Shown one piece after another: positions 1-6,411 of a DNA stretch of 7,340 nucleotides; the stretch's first letter is position 1, and each line of letters starts with the position of its first letter. The DNA is from CAZLBV01 sp964557845 (lineage in GTDB: Bacteria; Acidobacteriota; Aminicenantia; Aminicenantales; Aminicenantaceae), in the NCBI GenBank assembly GCA_964557845.1, contig CAZLBV010000161.1, forward strand, positions 1 through 7,340, written 5' to 3'. The notes below the pieces were generated by a model. It saw only the letters and a list, made by a program, of their open reading frames with translations, made no database searches and was not told the DNA's origin. Made by a program: the position numbers and the translations under genes.

Positions 1-972
1 TATCAGCTTCAGGGAAACACGCTGGTAATCGCTTTCCCGGAAGGTTTCCAGCTTCAATTCAAAAGGGTCGGGGATCCACTCCTTTCCGCACAGCCAAAAC
101 AAGAATCCCAAAACCAAATCCGGACGGGGGGAAAGAAGTCGACCTCATCCGCTCCGGCAGTCTCTCCATCCCAGAAAACGGCAACATCTTCCATCGGCCC
201 CGGGGAAGTAGGGGATCCCAACTGGGGTTTCAAATTTACTCCTCCCGCGGGGTGGAAATTCCAGCGCGGTTACAAAGGGGCTGTTCTGGGCCATGATAAA
301 ATTGCGGGAATAATCCTAGTCACCCCCCATCTCTTGCCCTCTCTCGATAAAATTAGAGAGGAAATGCAGCAGGAGCTGGAGGATGAGGGAACCATGCTCA
401 TTCCATCCGGCCCCATCCAATCAGCCGGCACAAATGGGTTCAGCGGAGATTATTCCGGCACCTTTGATGGAGCGCAGGTCAAGGGCAAAGGTATCGGGAT
501 CCTTTCCCCTTTTGGCGGAGGTGCCTACATCATCGCTCTGAGTACTCCCGAAAAATTCAGCCGGGATCTTTCTGCAGCTGCTGAGACAATCGCCAGCAAT
601 ATACTCTATTTCCAGGTGGATGTAAGTGAGCTCGCCCGGCATTTCGCAGGTATGTGGGCCCATGCGTCGTCAAGCACTCTTGTCAATCTCGAGTTCCATT
701 CCAACGGAGATTTTGAATACATCTCGGAAGGTGGCTACTCCGGCTCCTTTTCGGATCAGTACGGCAACCAAACCGGAAACTGGGGGGTTTCCTCGAACGA
801 CAAGACAAAAGGGAGGTGGACCGTTCGCGGCACAAAGGAGGAGGGCGTGATTATCATAAACTATGCAGATGGAAGTGAAAACTGGATCGAGTATCACGTT
901 CACCAGAGTAAAGGACAAACCTACTGGAGAGAATATTATTTCGACGGAAAGCTGTACAGCAAAAGACGCTGA
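1..972 (+). CDS. 3' part of a gene for a beta-rich protein with DcrB/PsbP-like and lipocalin-like domains (5' end outside window)
   Basis: Frame 1 is open from the first base to a TGA at 970-972, giving 323 visible residues; the true start lies upstream. Visible residues 1-23 (ending FPEGFQLQFKRV) look like the last strands of a small beta domain. Residues about 27-70 form a Ser/Pro/Gln/Thr-rich linker. Residues about 71-206 begin with GFKFTPPAGWK and resemble the DcrB/PsbP-like fold seen in many bacterial envelope or stress proteins. Residues about 213-323 form a beta-rich lipocalin-like domain with the pattern FAGMW, GSFSDQYGNQTGNWG, GRWTVRG and a terminal YYFDGKLY. Domains of this kind occur in proteins of unknown function from anaerobic Proteobacteria and relatives. 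A TTG at 334 could be called as a start, but the open frame and domain continue well upstream, so it is not the start. The gene seems functionally separate from the downstream operon. Function unknown; localisation cannot be judged without the N-terminus. Confidence 0.8.
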   Translation, partial: YQLQGNTLVIAFPEGFQLQFKRVGDPLLSAQPKQESQNQIRTGGKKSTSSAPAVSPSQKTATSSIGPGEVGDPNWGFKFTPPAGWKFQRGYKGAVLGHDKIAGIILVTPHLLPSLDKIREEMQQELEDEGTMLIPSGPIQSAGTNGFSGDYSGTFDGAQVKGKGIGILSPFGGGAYIIALSTPEKFSRDLSAAAETIASNILYFQVDVSELARHFAGMWAHASSSTLVNLEFHSNGDFEYISEGGYSGSFSDQYGNQTGNWGVSSNDKTKGRWTVRGTKEEGVIIINYADGSENWIEYHVHQSKGQTYWREYYFDGKLYSKRR

Positions 973-1186
973 ATTTTTTAATAGCGGAGCACAAGATAGG
1001 GCAAGCATCATGTTCTTCACTGGTTTTGGTGAAGGGACGAATAAAATTGAAAATTGAGGTAGAAAATTGGGCCTATGAGGCCTTGCTTAAGGGATGAGGA
1101 ATAGATTTTTGAATTCTGTATGAAAAGCCTCCGAAACCCCTCTCAATCTTAATTGAAAAACCTATTCTCGTTGATCAAATGTATGT

Positions 1187-1255
1187 GGAGAAAAAGTGAG
1201 AAAGCCTCAAGTGTGACAAACCGACAGAGCAGGGGTCATTTTTAACTTTTACTCC
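1187..1255. repeat. Imperfect inverted repeat, about 13-bp arms
   Basis: The left arm (1187-1199, GGAGAAAAAGTGA) matches the reverse complement of the right arm (1243-1255, read as GGAGTAAAAGTTA) at 11 of 13 positions, with 43 bases between the arms. The right side contains AGGGGTCATTTTTAAC, a type of GGGGTCA-plus-AT string often seen at the ends of small mobile or REP-like elements. It may be a decayed element end or a chance AT-rich match. No transposase is present in the window. Confidence 0.25.
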
Positions 1256-1305
1256 ATTCACCCATCCCCCAATCTGCCTAAAAACCCAAACCAGACAGGA
1301 TTGAG

Positions 1306-1334
1306 TTGACAAATAACCCTCCTGTGCGAATAAT
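1306..1334 (+). promoter_or_regulatory. Sigma70-type promoter of the CoA ligase operon
   Basis: A perfect -35 hexamer TTGACA (1306-1311) is followed by a 17-base spacer and the -10 hexamer AATAAT (1329-1334), which matches TATAAT at five of six positions. Transcription would start near 1341 and leave a leader of about 20 bases before the ATG at 1362. AAGGA at 1350-1354 serves as the ribosome binding site, with seven bases between it and the start codon. Position and quality make this the probable main promoter of the six-gene operon. No obvious operator palindrome overlaps it. Confidence 0.65.
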
Positions 1335-1361
1335 AGATGACCTAGACATAAGGATAAATCT

Positions 1362-2921
1362 ATGGCGAGATTGTACGAATTTCAGGGCAAGAAACTATTG
1401 GAAGAATGCGGAATATTGATTCCCGAAGGCGGCGTAGCTCAAACTCCTGATCAGGCAAGAAGGATAGCGGAACAGATAGGAAAACCGGTTGTGCTTAAAG
1501 CACAGGTCTGGGTAACAGGCCGGGCGGCCATAGGGGGGATAAAATTCGCCGATACCCCGGATGATGCTGAAGCTGAAACCAGGAATTTGTTTGGATTGAA
1601 GGTCAAGAATTTCACGGTGGATTATATTCTAGTTGAGGAAAAATTATCGATCAAAAATGAGTTCTTTGCGGGGATAGTGATAAACGATGCAGCGAAAGCA
1701 CCGGCCGTCATATTCAGCTCCGCCGGAGGAAGCGGCATCGAAGAGATCGCTAAAGCTCATCCGCAAAATGTATCCCAAGCCTTGATCGATATTCAAACCG
1801 GATTAAGGAATTTCGAAGCGCGGAGGATAATAAGAAAAACAGGTATTAAGGGAGCTCTGCAGGCAAAACTGGCCGGGCTCTTGGTCAAACTATATAAAAC
1901 AGCCCAAAAATATGATGCCCGCTCTGCTGAGATAAACCCGCTGGTGCTCACCGATGAGGGGAGGGTATATGCTGCGGATTGTCATATGACAATCGATGAC
2001 TATGCAGTTTACCGGCATCCCGAGCTGGGTATAGAAATTGCCCGGGAATTCGACCGGCCTCCGACCGAACTGGAGAAGATCGCCTATAAGGTCGAAGAAA
2101 GCGACCATAGAGGAACCTTTTATTTTTTACAGATGAAAGAAGATATCTCTCCTGAAGAAAGCTATATCGGTTTCAATGGAGCCGGCGGGGGCGGGTCTAT
2201 GATGTCTATGGACGCAGTCCTTAAAATTGGATTCAAACTGGCAAATTACTGTGATACCAGCGGAAATCCTTCAGCCAGTAAAGTTTACAGGGCAGCCATG
2301 ATCATTTTGTCCCAGCCGAATATCAAAGGTTATTTTGCTTCAGGCTCGGGAGTGGCCAGCCAGGAGCAGTATCATTCCGCCCGGGGACTGGTCAAGGCTT
2401 TTCTTGAAGAAGATCTGTCGATACCCGCTGTCATCCGGCTGGGTGGGAATTTTGAAGAAAAAGCGATCGAAATTCTTCACACTTACTTGAAAAACATTCC
2501 TGGAAAGGTCGAAGGCTACGGGAGAGATGATTCACCGGAATTCTGTGCCGCCCGGCTTGAGCAGGTAATTTCTGAAAACCAGTCCCGGCCTCATAAAATA
2601 AAATTGATCGAGGAGCCTCCTTCTCCTAAGGACTGTTATGAATTCGAAACAGTCACCGGAAAAATAACGATCGATCATGCTCGATGCATGGATTGTAAGA
2701 CCAAGGGGTGTATCCAAGCTTGTACACCCAAGGTGCTTAAGCTCGAATCGGGAACACCGGTTTTAGCCATTACAGCCGAGGAAGCAAAAAGAGGAAAATG
2801 CACTGAATGTCTTGCCTGTGAGATCTACTGCCGGTTTCATGCCGAAAATGCGATCTCCATAGTACTGCCTATTCCAGGATTAAAGGAATACAGAAAAAAA
2901 CTGGTGGAAGAAGAGAACTGA
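1362..2921 (+). CDS. SucC-like acyl-CoA synthetase beta subunit fused to a 2[4Fe-4S] ferredoxin domain (candidate citryl-CoA synthetase subunit)
   Basis: This 519-residue protein resembles the beta subunit of ADP-forming succinyl-CoA synthetase, which binds ATP and passes phosphate to a histidine of the alpha subunit. Residues 1 to about 235 are the ATP-grasp part: it starts with a YEFQGKKLL segment, has VLKAQV with the nucleotide-binding lysine near 46, and the metal/phosphate motif AEINPLV (189-195) followed by a DD pair near 212-213. Residues about 245-405 are the CoA-ligase domain with a glycine loop FNGAGGGG (271-278). The usual GGRGKAGG loop is changed to TGRAAIGG (52-59). An extra C-terminal domain (about 432-500) carries cysteines 442, 445, 450, 454 and 480, 483, 486, 490, spaced as two [4Fe-4S] cluster motifs; normal SucC proteins are near 390 residues and lack it. 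Only one base separates it from the alpha-subunit gene. Next to a citryl-CoA lyase gene, citrate is the likeliest substrate; succinate, malate or citramalate are alternatives. The family and ferredoxin fusion are well supported, the substrate is inferred. Confidence 0.88.
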   Translation: MARLYEFQGKKLLEECGILIPEGGVAQTPDQARRIAEQIGKPVVLKAQVWVTGRAAIGGIKFADTPDDAEAETRNLFGLKVKNFTVDYILVEEKLSIKNEFFAGIVINDAAKAPAVIFSSAGGSGIEEIAKAHPQNVSQALIDIQTGLRNFEARRIIRKTGIKGALQAKLAGLLVKLYKTAQKYDARSAEINPLVLTDEGRVYAADCHMTIDDYAVYRHPELGIEIAREFDRPPTELEKIAYKVEESDHRGTFYFLQMKEDISPEESYIGFNGAGGGGSMMSMDAVLKIGFKLANYCDTSGNPSASKVYRAAMIILSQPNIKGYFASGSGVASQEQYHSARGLVKAFLEEDLSIPAVIRLGGNFEEKAIEILHTYLKNIPGKVEGYGRDDSPEFCAARLEQVISENQSRPHKIKLIEEPPSPKDCYEFETVTGKITIDHARCMDCKTKGCIQACTPKVLKLESGTPVLAITAEEAKRGKCTECLACEIYCRFHAENAISIVLPIPGLKEYRKKLVEEEN

Positions 2922-2922
2922 T

Positions 2923-3816
2923 ATGGCTATCTTAGTGGATGAAACAACAAAAGTGATCGTGCAGGGTATAACCGGAAGAGAAGGTATGGTGAGAACCCGG
3001 TTGATGAAAGATTACGGCACCAGCATAATTGCGGGCGTTACACCTGGTAAAGGTGGAGAAAAAGTATATGATGTTCCTGTGTTTGATTCTGTCGAGGAAG
3101 TGATCGAGGGACTGGGGCCGGTCAATGCCAGTGTTATTTTTGTGCCGGCAGCTTTGGTCAAGGATGCCGCTCTGGAAGCTATCGAGGCCGGAGTGAAGCT
3201 TTTGGTCATAGTTCCGGACCGAGTTCCTATATTTGATGTTTTGGAGATCGCCCGAGCTGCTAGATCCGCAGGGGCCTCCTTTGTGGGGCCAAATACCCTG
3301 GGGCTGCTGAGCCCCGGGAAAGCAGTCCTGGGAATGATCGGCGGCCGAGCAGAAACAGCCAGAGAGTGGTTTAAGCCTGGCTCTTTGGGTGTAAGTTCCA
3401 GAAGCGGAGGGATGACTTCAGCCATCTCCTATTATTTGACCAAGGCCGGCCTGGGACAGAGTACCATCGTACATGTAGGTGGAGATGCCGTGGTCGGTTT
3501 ATCCCATCCGGAAGTGATGGAATTGTTCGAGCAGGACAAACAGACTAAAGCGGTGGTCATGTTTGGAGAGATCGGAACGTCACAGGAAGAAAGAGTGGCT
3601 GACCTGATCGAACACGGGAAATTTACTAAACCCATGATCGCATTTATTGGAGGAAAAGCCGCCAAATCAGGAACACGTTTTTCCCATGCCGGTGCGATCG
3701 TGGAAGGTTCCCGGGGTTCGTATGAAACCAAGGTGAAGCGATTGAAACAAGTGGGAGTTCAAGTGGTGGATTCTATACTGGACATACCCAAAGCTGCCAA
3801 AAAGGCATTAAAATAG
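2923..3816 (+). CDS. SucD-like acyl-CoA synthetase alpha subunit (candidate citryl-CoA synthetase subunit)
   Basis: This 297-residue protein has the normal length and layout of the succinyl-CoA synthetase alpha subunit. The N-terminal CoA-binding Rossmann part (about 1-135) carries VQGITGREG (13-21) and GPNTLGLLSPG (122-132), where the family usually has GPNCPG. The C-terminal ligase part has SSRSGG (158-163), GQSTIVHVGGD (178-188), GEIGTSQEE (215-223) and FSHAGAIVEG (253-262). His255 in the last motif matches the catalytic histidine that is phosphorylated during acyl-CoA formation, so the protein is probably active. It starts one base after the beta-subunit stop and should form a heteromer with that subunit. 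The same domain is found inside ATP-citrate lyase, and separate alpha and beta subunits make up the citryl-CoA synthetase of Hydrogenobacter. Specificity for citrate rests on the neighbouring lyase gene; succinyl-CoA or malyl-CoA synthetase remain possible. Confidence 0.9.
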   Translation: MAILVDETTKVIVQGITGREGMVRTRLMKDYGTSIIAGVTPGKGGEKVYDVPVFDSVEEVIEGLGPVNASVIFVPAALVKDAALEAIEAGVKLLVIVPDRVPIFDVLEIARAARSAGASFVGPNTLGLLSPGKAVLGMIGGRAETAREWFKPGSLGVSSRSGGMTSAISYYLTKAGLGQSTIVHVGGDAVVGLSHPEVMELFEQDKQTKAVVMFGEIGTSQEERVADLIEHGKFTKPMIAFIGGKAAKSGTRFSHAGAIVEGSRGSYETKVKRLKQVGVQVVDSILDIPKAAKKALK

Positions 3817-3826
3817 AGGTGATGGA

Positions 3827-4609
3827 ATGTCAAAAGATGATCTAACCTGGAAAACATCAATAACCGATGTTAGACCGAATAAGATCCTTCTCCGGGGATT
3901 CCCGGTGGATGAGCTGATGGGAAAGATCTCTTTTTCTCAGGCAGTCTATCTTGTACTCAAAGGGGAACTGCCGGGAGAAAATGTGGGAAAACTGATCGAC
4001 GCTATTCTGGTATCTTCAGTCGATCACGGAGGCGGGCCGCCTTCTGTGCTTACCGCCAGAACCGTGGCTTCTACCGGGGCCGAACTGAATTCCGCAGTGG
4101 CAGCCGGGGTATTAGCTATTTCACGTTTCCATGGAGGAGCGATCGAAGAGGCTATGCGGCTGTTTAAGCAGATTGCCGTCAGGATGGAAAAGGAGAAAAA
4201 AAACAAGGCAGAAGCTGTTTGGGAGGCTCTCCAGGAACTTAAAACCAAGGGAAAAAGAGCATCCGGTTTTGGGCACCGCACACACACATCCGATCCCCGC
4301 ACCCAAAAACTATTTAGAATGGCAGAAGACCTGGGATTATCCGGGAAACATGTAGAGATCTGCAGAACTGTCGAGCAGGTGCTCTCCGAGGAGACAGGAA
4401 GATCTCTGCCGGCCAATGTAGATGGGGCTATTGCCGCTCTTCTGTGTGATCTGGATATTCCACCTGAGATCGGCAATGCTTTTTTTATTATTTCCCGTGT
4501 AGCCGGGCTGGTAGCTCAAGTCCATGAAGAAAAGAGCCGGATGCGGCCGATGCGAAAGATCCATCCTGAGGATATCGAGTATGACGGGCCCAAAGAAAGG
4601 AAACTGTAA
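3827..4609 (+). CDS. Citryl-CoA lyase type protein (short citrate synthase family)
   Basis: This 260-residue protein belongs to the citrate synthase superfamily but is much shorter than true citrate synthases (about 370-430 residues). It matches the size of stand-alone citryl-CoA lyase and of the C-terminal part of ATP-citrate lyase. Citryl-CoA lyase splits citryl-CoA into acetyl-CoA and oxaloacetate. Visible motifs are VDHGGGPPS (65-73), ASTGAELNSA (81-90), FHGGA (101-105), GFGHR (147-151) and NVDGAIAALL (197-206). His102, His150 and Asp199 match the catalytic His-His-Asp set of the family, and Arg151 and Arg224 are candidate carboxylate ligands. The C-terminal EDIEYDGP resembles the end of lyase-type members. 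Translation has a good GAGGTGAT ribosome binding site at 3816-3823. It follows the two CoA ligase subunits by ten bases, the arrangement expected for a two-step ATP-dependent citrate cleavage system. A synthase role, or a citramalyl-CoA or related substrate, cannot be excluded. Confidence 0.82.
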   Translation: MSKDDLTWKTSITDVRPNKILLRGFPVDELMGKISFSQAVYLVLKGELPGENVGKLIDAILVSSVDHGGGPPSVLTARTVASTGAELNSAVAAGVLAISRFHGGAIEEAMRLFKQIAVRMEKEKKNKAEAVWEALQELKTKGKRASGFGHRTHTSDPRTQKLFRMAEDLGLSGKHVEICRTVEQVLSEETGRSLPANVDGAIAALLCDLDIPPEIGNAFFIISRVAGLVAQVHEEKSRMRPMRKIHPEDIEYDGPKERKL

Positions 4610-5142
4610 TGAAGAAAAAAATTATTTCTTTAATGCCGGAATTCCAGTTTATCCGGGATGAATCCCTCAGAGAGAAAACGATCAATATTTGGGAACAAGC
4701 TGTGAGTGTTGGCAATTGGTTACCGGAAGATCTCCTGGATATGCCGTTCACACTATTGATCCCTAATACCAAAGTAAATCTGATCACCCACACCAGAGCA
4801 GTCACTCTTTGTGCCATGAACATAGCGAAGGTTTTGATCAAGGAATACGGAGACAAAGTTAAAATAAATCAGGATTTTCTATTATCTGGTGCGCTGCTCC
4901 ATGATGTCGGGAAATTATTTGAGTACACGCGTGAGAAGGGACGGTTTGTAAAAAGTGAACAGGGGAAGCTGCTCAGGCATCCCATTTCAGGAGCAGCCTT
5001 TGCCGCAAAATTCGATATCCCGGATGAGATCATCCATATAATCGCGTCTCATTCTAAAGAAGGCGATGGAGCCCGGGCTACGGTTGAAGCTGTCATTGTC
5101 AATCACGCTGATTTTGTAAATTTTGATGCCTTAATGGTATAA
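4609..5142 (+). CDS. HD-domain metal-dependent phosphohydrolase of unknown substrate
   Basis: This 177-residue protein is a single HD domain with a short N-terminal helical extension (about 1-50). Metal-ligand candidates occur in the right order: His61 in THTRAV, the signature His98-Asp99 in LLHDVGK (96-102), His124 in LRHP, His148 in ASHSKEG and Asp168 in NHADF. Having extra histidines beyond the core H-HD-D set points to a two-metal site like those of YqeK- or HD-GYP-related hydrolases, which act on nucleotides or phosphoesters. There is no GYP signature, signal peptide or membrane segment. Its ATG overlaps the stop codon of the lyase gene (TAATG), with AAGGA at 4597-4601 as ribosome binding site, and 12 bases separate it from the next gene, so it is cotranscribed and probably translationally coupled. 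It has no textbook step in citrate metabolism; a regulatory-nucleotide or metabolite-repair role would be a guess. Family call is firm, function unknown. Confidence 0.8.
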   Translation: MKKKIISLMPEFQFIRDESLREKTINIWEQAVSVGNWLPEDLLDMPFTLLIPNTKVNLITHTRAVTLCAMNIAKVLIKEYGDKVKINQDFLLSGALLHDVGKLFEYTREKGRFVKSEQGKLLRHPISGAAFAAKFDIPDEIIHIIASHSKEGDGARATVEAVIVNHADFVNFDALMV

Positions 5143-5143
5143 C

Positions 5144-5150
5144 AGGAGAG
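5144..5150 (+). promoter_or_regulatory. Ribosome binding site supporting a TTG start
   Basis: AGGAGAG lies just after the HD-gene stop (5140-5142) and four bases before TTG at 5155 (six bases if counted from the AGGAG core). No in-frame ATG or GTG is positioned as well, and starting at TTG gives the expected N-terminus (AGKTFSEKIL) of LeuC-type proteins. This makes TTG the chosen start of the hydro-lyase large subunit. Confidence 0.75.
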
Positions 5151-5154
5151 AATT

Positions 5155-6411
5155 TTGGCAGGTAAGACTTTCTCGGAAAAGATCCTGGGGGCTAAAGCCG
5201 GGAAAACGGTGTCTGCAGGTGAAGTGGTGACCGTGGCTCCGGACCTGCTTCTCTCTCATGATAATTCAGCGGCGATCATTAGGGAATTCAGAAAGATCGG
5301 CCTTGAAAAAGTGATCGACCCTGAAAAAATAGTGATCGTTCTCGATCATGTAGTGCCGGCCTCGACCGAAAAATATGCCCAAAACCATAAAGAGATTAGA
5401 GAATTCGTATCTGAACAGGGAATACAAAAATTCTTTGACATATCCTGCGGCATTTGTCATCAGGTCTTTTCAGAAAAGGGCTTTGCGCTTCCCGGAAGTT
5501 TGATTCTGGGAGCTGATTCGCATACCACCAGCTATGGAGCTTTCGGCGCTTTTTCTGCCGGTATAGGCCGGTCGGAAATGGCCTCCATCTGGGCTACTGA
5601 TCTGATCTGGCTGCGGGTGCCGGAAACGATCAGATTCGATCTAACCGGAGCCTTATCTCCTGGTGTCTTTGCTAAGGATGCGATCTTAAAGATGATAGGT
5701 GATGGCGGGGCCGATCAAGCCAATTATAAAGCGGTTGAATTCTCAGGCCCGGCTGCCGGAAAATTTTCCATAGCGGAACGGTTGACCTTGTGCAATATGG
5801 CCGCTGAAATGGGTGCCAAAAACGGATATTTTTTCCCTGATGATAAAACCAGAACATATTTGGAACCGGTATCCCAAGCTGGATATCCGGTCACTGTCTC
5901 AGACCGGGATGCATCTTATGAAAAGATCCAACCTTTTGATCTTTCTTCGCTGGAACCGCAAGTCGCCTGCCCTCACACCGTAGATAATGTTAAACCGGTC
6001 TCTGAAGTCAAGGGGATCAAGTTCCATCAAGCTCTTATCGGCACGTGTACGAATGGGCGGGTGGAAGATCTTGATGTTGCCGCCCGGATCTTAAAAGGCA
6101 GAAAGGTTGATCCAAAGGTGAGAGTCCTGATTGCCCCGGCGTCCCGGACAGAACTTCTCAAAGCCATCAGGAAGGGGATCATAGAGACCCTGGTAGAGGC
6201 CGGGTGTGTTATCTTAAATCCGGGATGCGGCCCCTGTTTGGGTGCCCATCAAGGCGTCCTTGCTCCCGGAGAGGCAGCTTTAAGTACTGCTAACCGGAAT
6301 TTTCGGGGAAGGATGGGAAGCCGTGATTCCGAGATCTATCTGGCTTCGCCTGCTCTGGTGGCGGCTTCTGCTTTAGAGGGGAGACTTTCAGATCCAAGGG
6401 ATTACCTATGA
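5155..6411 (+). CDS. LeuC/homoaconitase-type hydro-lyase large subunit (candidate aconitase)
   Basis: This 418-residue protein is a large subunit of the isopropylmalate isomerase / homoaconitase branch of the aconitase superfamily, of the short archaeal-like two-subunit type. It starts with the TFSEKILGAKAG segment typical of that branch. Other motifs are LDHVVPAS (63-70), CGICHQV (98-104), GADSHTTSYGA (119-129), IGTCTNGR (295-302), NPGCGPCLG (355-363) and NRNFRGRMG (380-388). Cys298, Cys358 and Cys361 match the three ligands of the catalytic [4Fe-4S] cluster, so the enzyme is probably functional and oxygen sensitive. It overlaps the small-subunit gene by four bases (ATGA). Enzymes of this branch use isopropylmalate, citramalate, homocitrate or citrate. 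Citrate/isocitrate is favoured here because the operon starts with a citrate-cleavage set and is followed by an isocitrate/isopropylmalate dehydrogenase family gene, but LeuC is what a plain homology search would call it. No leuA-like synthase is in the window. Confidence 0.85.
   Translation: MAGKTFSEKILGAKAGKTVSAGEVVTVAPDLLLSHDNSAAIIREFRKIGLEKVIDPEKIVIVLDHVVPASTEKYAQNHKEIREFVSEQGIQKFFDISCGICHQVFSEKGFALPGSLILGADSHTTSYGAFGAFSAGIGRSEMASIWATDLIWLRVPETIRFDLTGALSPGVFAKDAILKMIGDGGADQANYKAVEFSGPAAGKFSIAERLTLCNMAAEMGAKNGYFFPDDKTRTYLEPVSQAGYPVTVSDRDASYEKIQPFDLSSLEPQVACPHTVDNVKPVSEVKGIKFHQALIGTCTNGRVEDLDVAARILKGRKVDPKVRVLIAPASRTELLKAIRKGIIETLVEAGCVILNPGCGPCLGAHQGVLAPGEAALSTANRNFRGRMGSRDSEIYLASPALVAASALEGRLSDPRDYL

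Larger units (their letters stand above)
973..1361. other. Non-coding spacer between the upstream gene and the operon
   Basis: No convincing gene lies in this 389-base AT-rich stretch. It contains a T-run directly after the upstream stop (974-979), several short imperfect hairpins (CTTCAC/GTGAAG at 1015-1034, GGCCT/AGGCC at 1070-1082, TCAAT/ATTGA at 1143-1156), and an imperfect inverted repeat at 1187-1255. A sigma70-type promoter and ribosome binding site sit at its 3' end. None of the hairpins is followed by a T-tract, so I do not call a strong intrinsic terminator for the upstream gene. I see no recognisable riboswitch, tRNA or small RNA. Confidence 0.6.

Noticed and set aside
334..972. 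TTG at 334 as the start of the first gene
   Set aside because: The same frame is open back to base 1 and the domain sequence (GFKFTPPAGWK onward) clearly begins upstream, so this is an internal codon.
1015..1034. Hairpin CTTCAC/GTGAAG as a terminator of the first gene
   Set aside because: The stem is only six pairs with an eight-base loop and no T-run follows it; the T-run at 974-979 lies before it, behind only a four-pair CAGC/GCTG stem.
863..1057. Small + strand open frame overlapping the end of the first gene
   Set aside because: It overlaps a well-supported coding frame, has no recognisable domain and lacks a good ribosome binding site.
1070..1082. GGCCT/AGGCC hairpin as a terminator
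   Set aside because: Five-pair stem with no following T-tract.
3012..3731. Long minus-strand open frames opposite the alpha-subunit gene
   Set aside because: They lie opposite a conserved SucD-like coding sequence and have low-complexity Ser/Pro/Ala-rich translations typical of antisense shadows.
4024..4476. 150-codon minus-strand open frame opposite the lyase gene
   Set aside because: It lies antisense to a gene with conserved catalytic motifs and has no recognisable family features.
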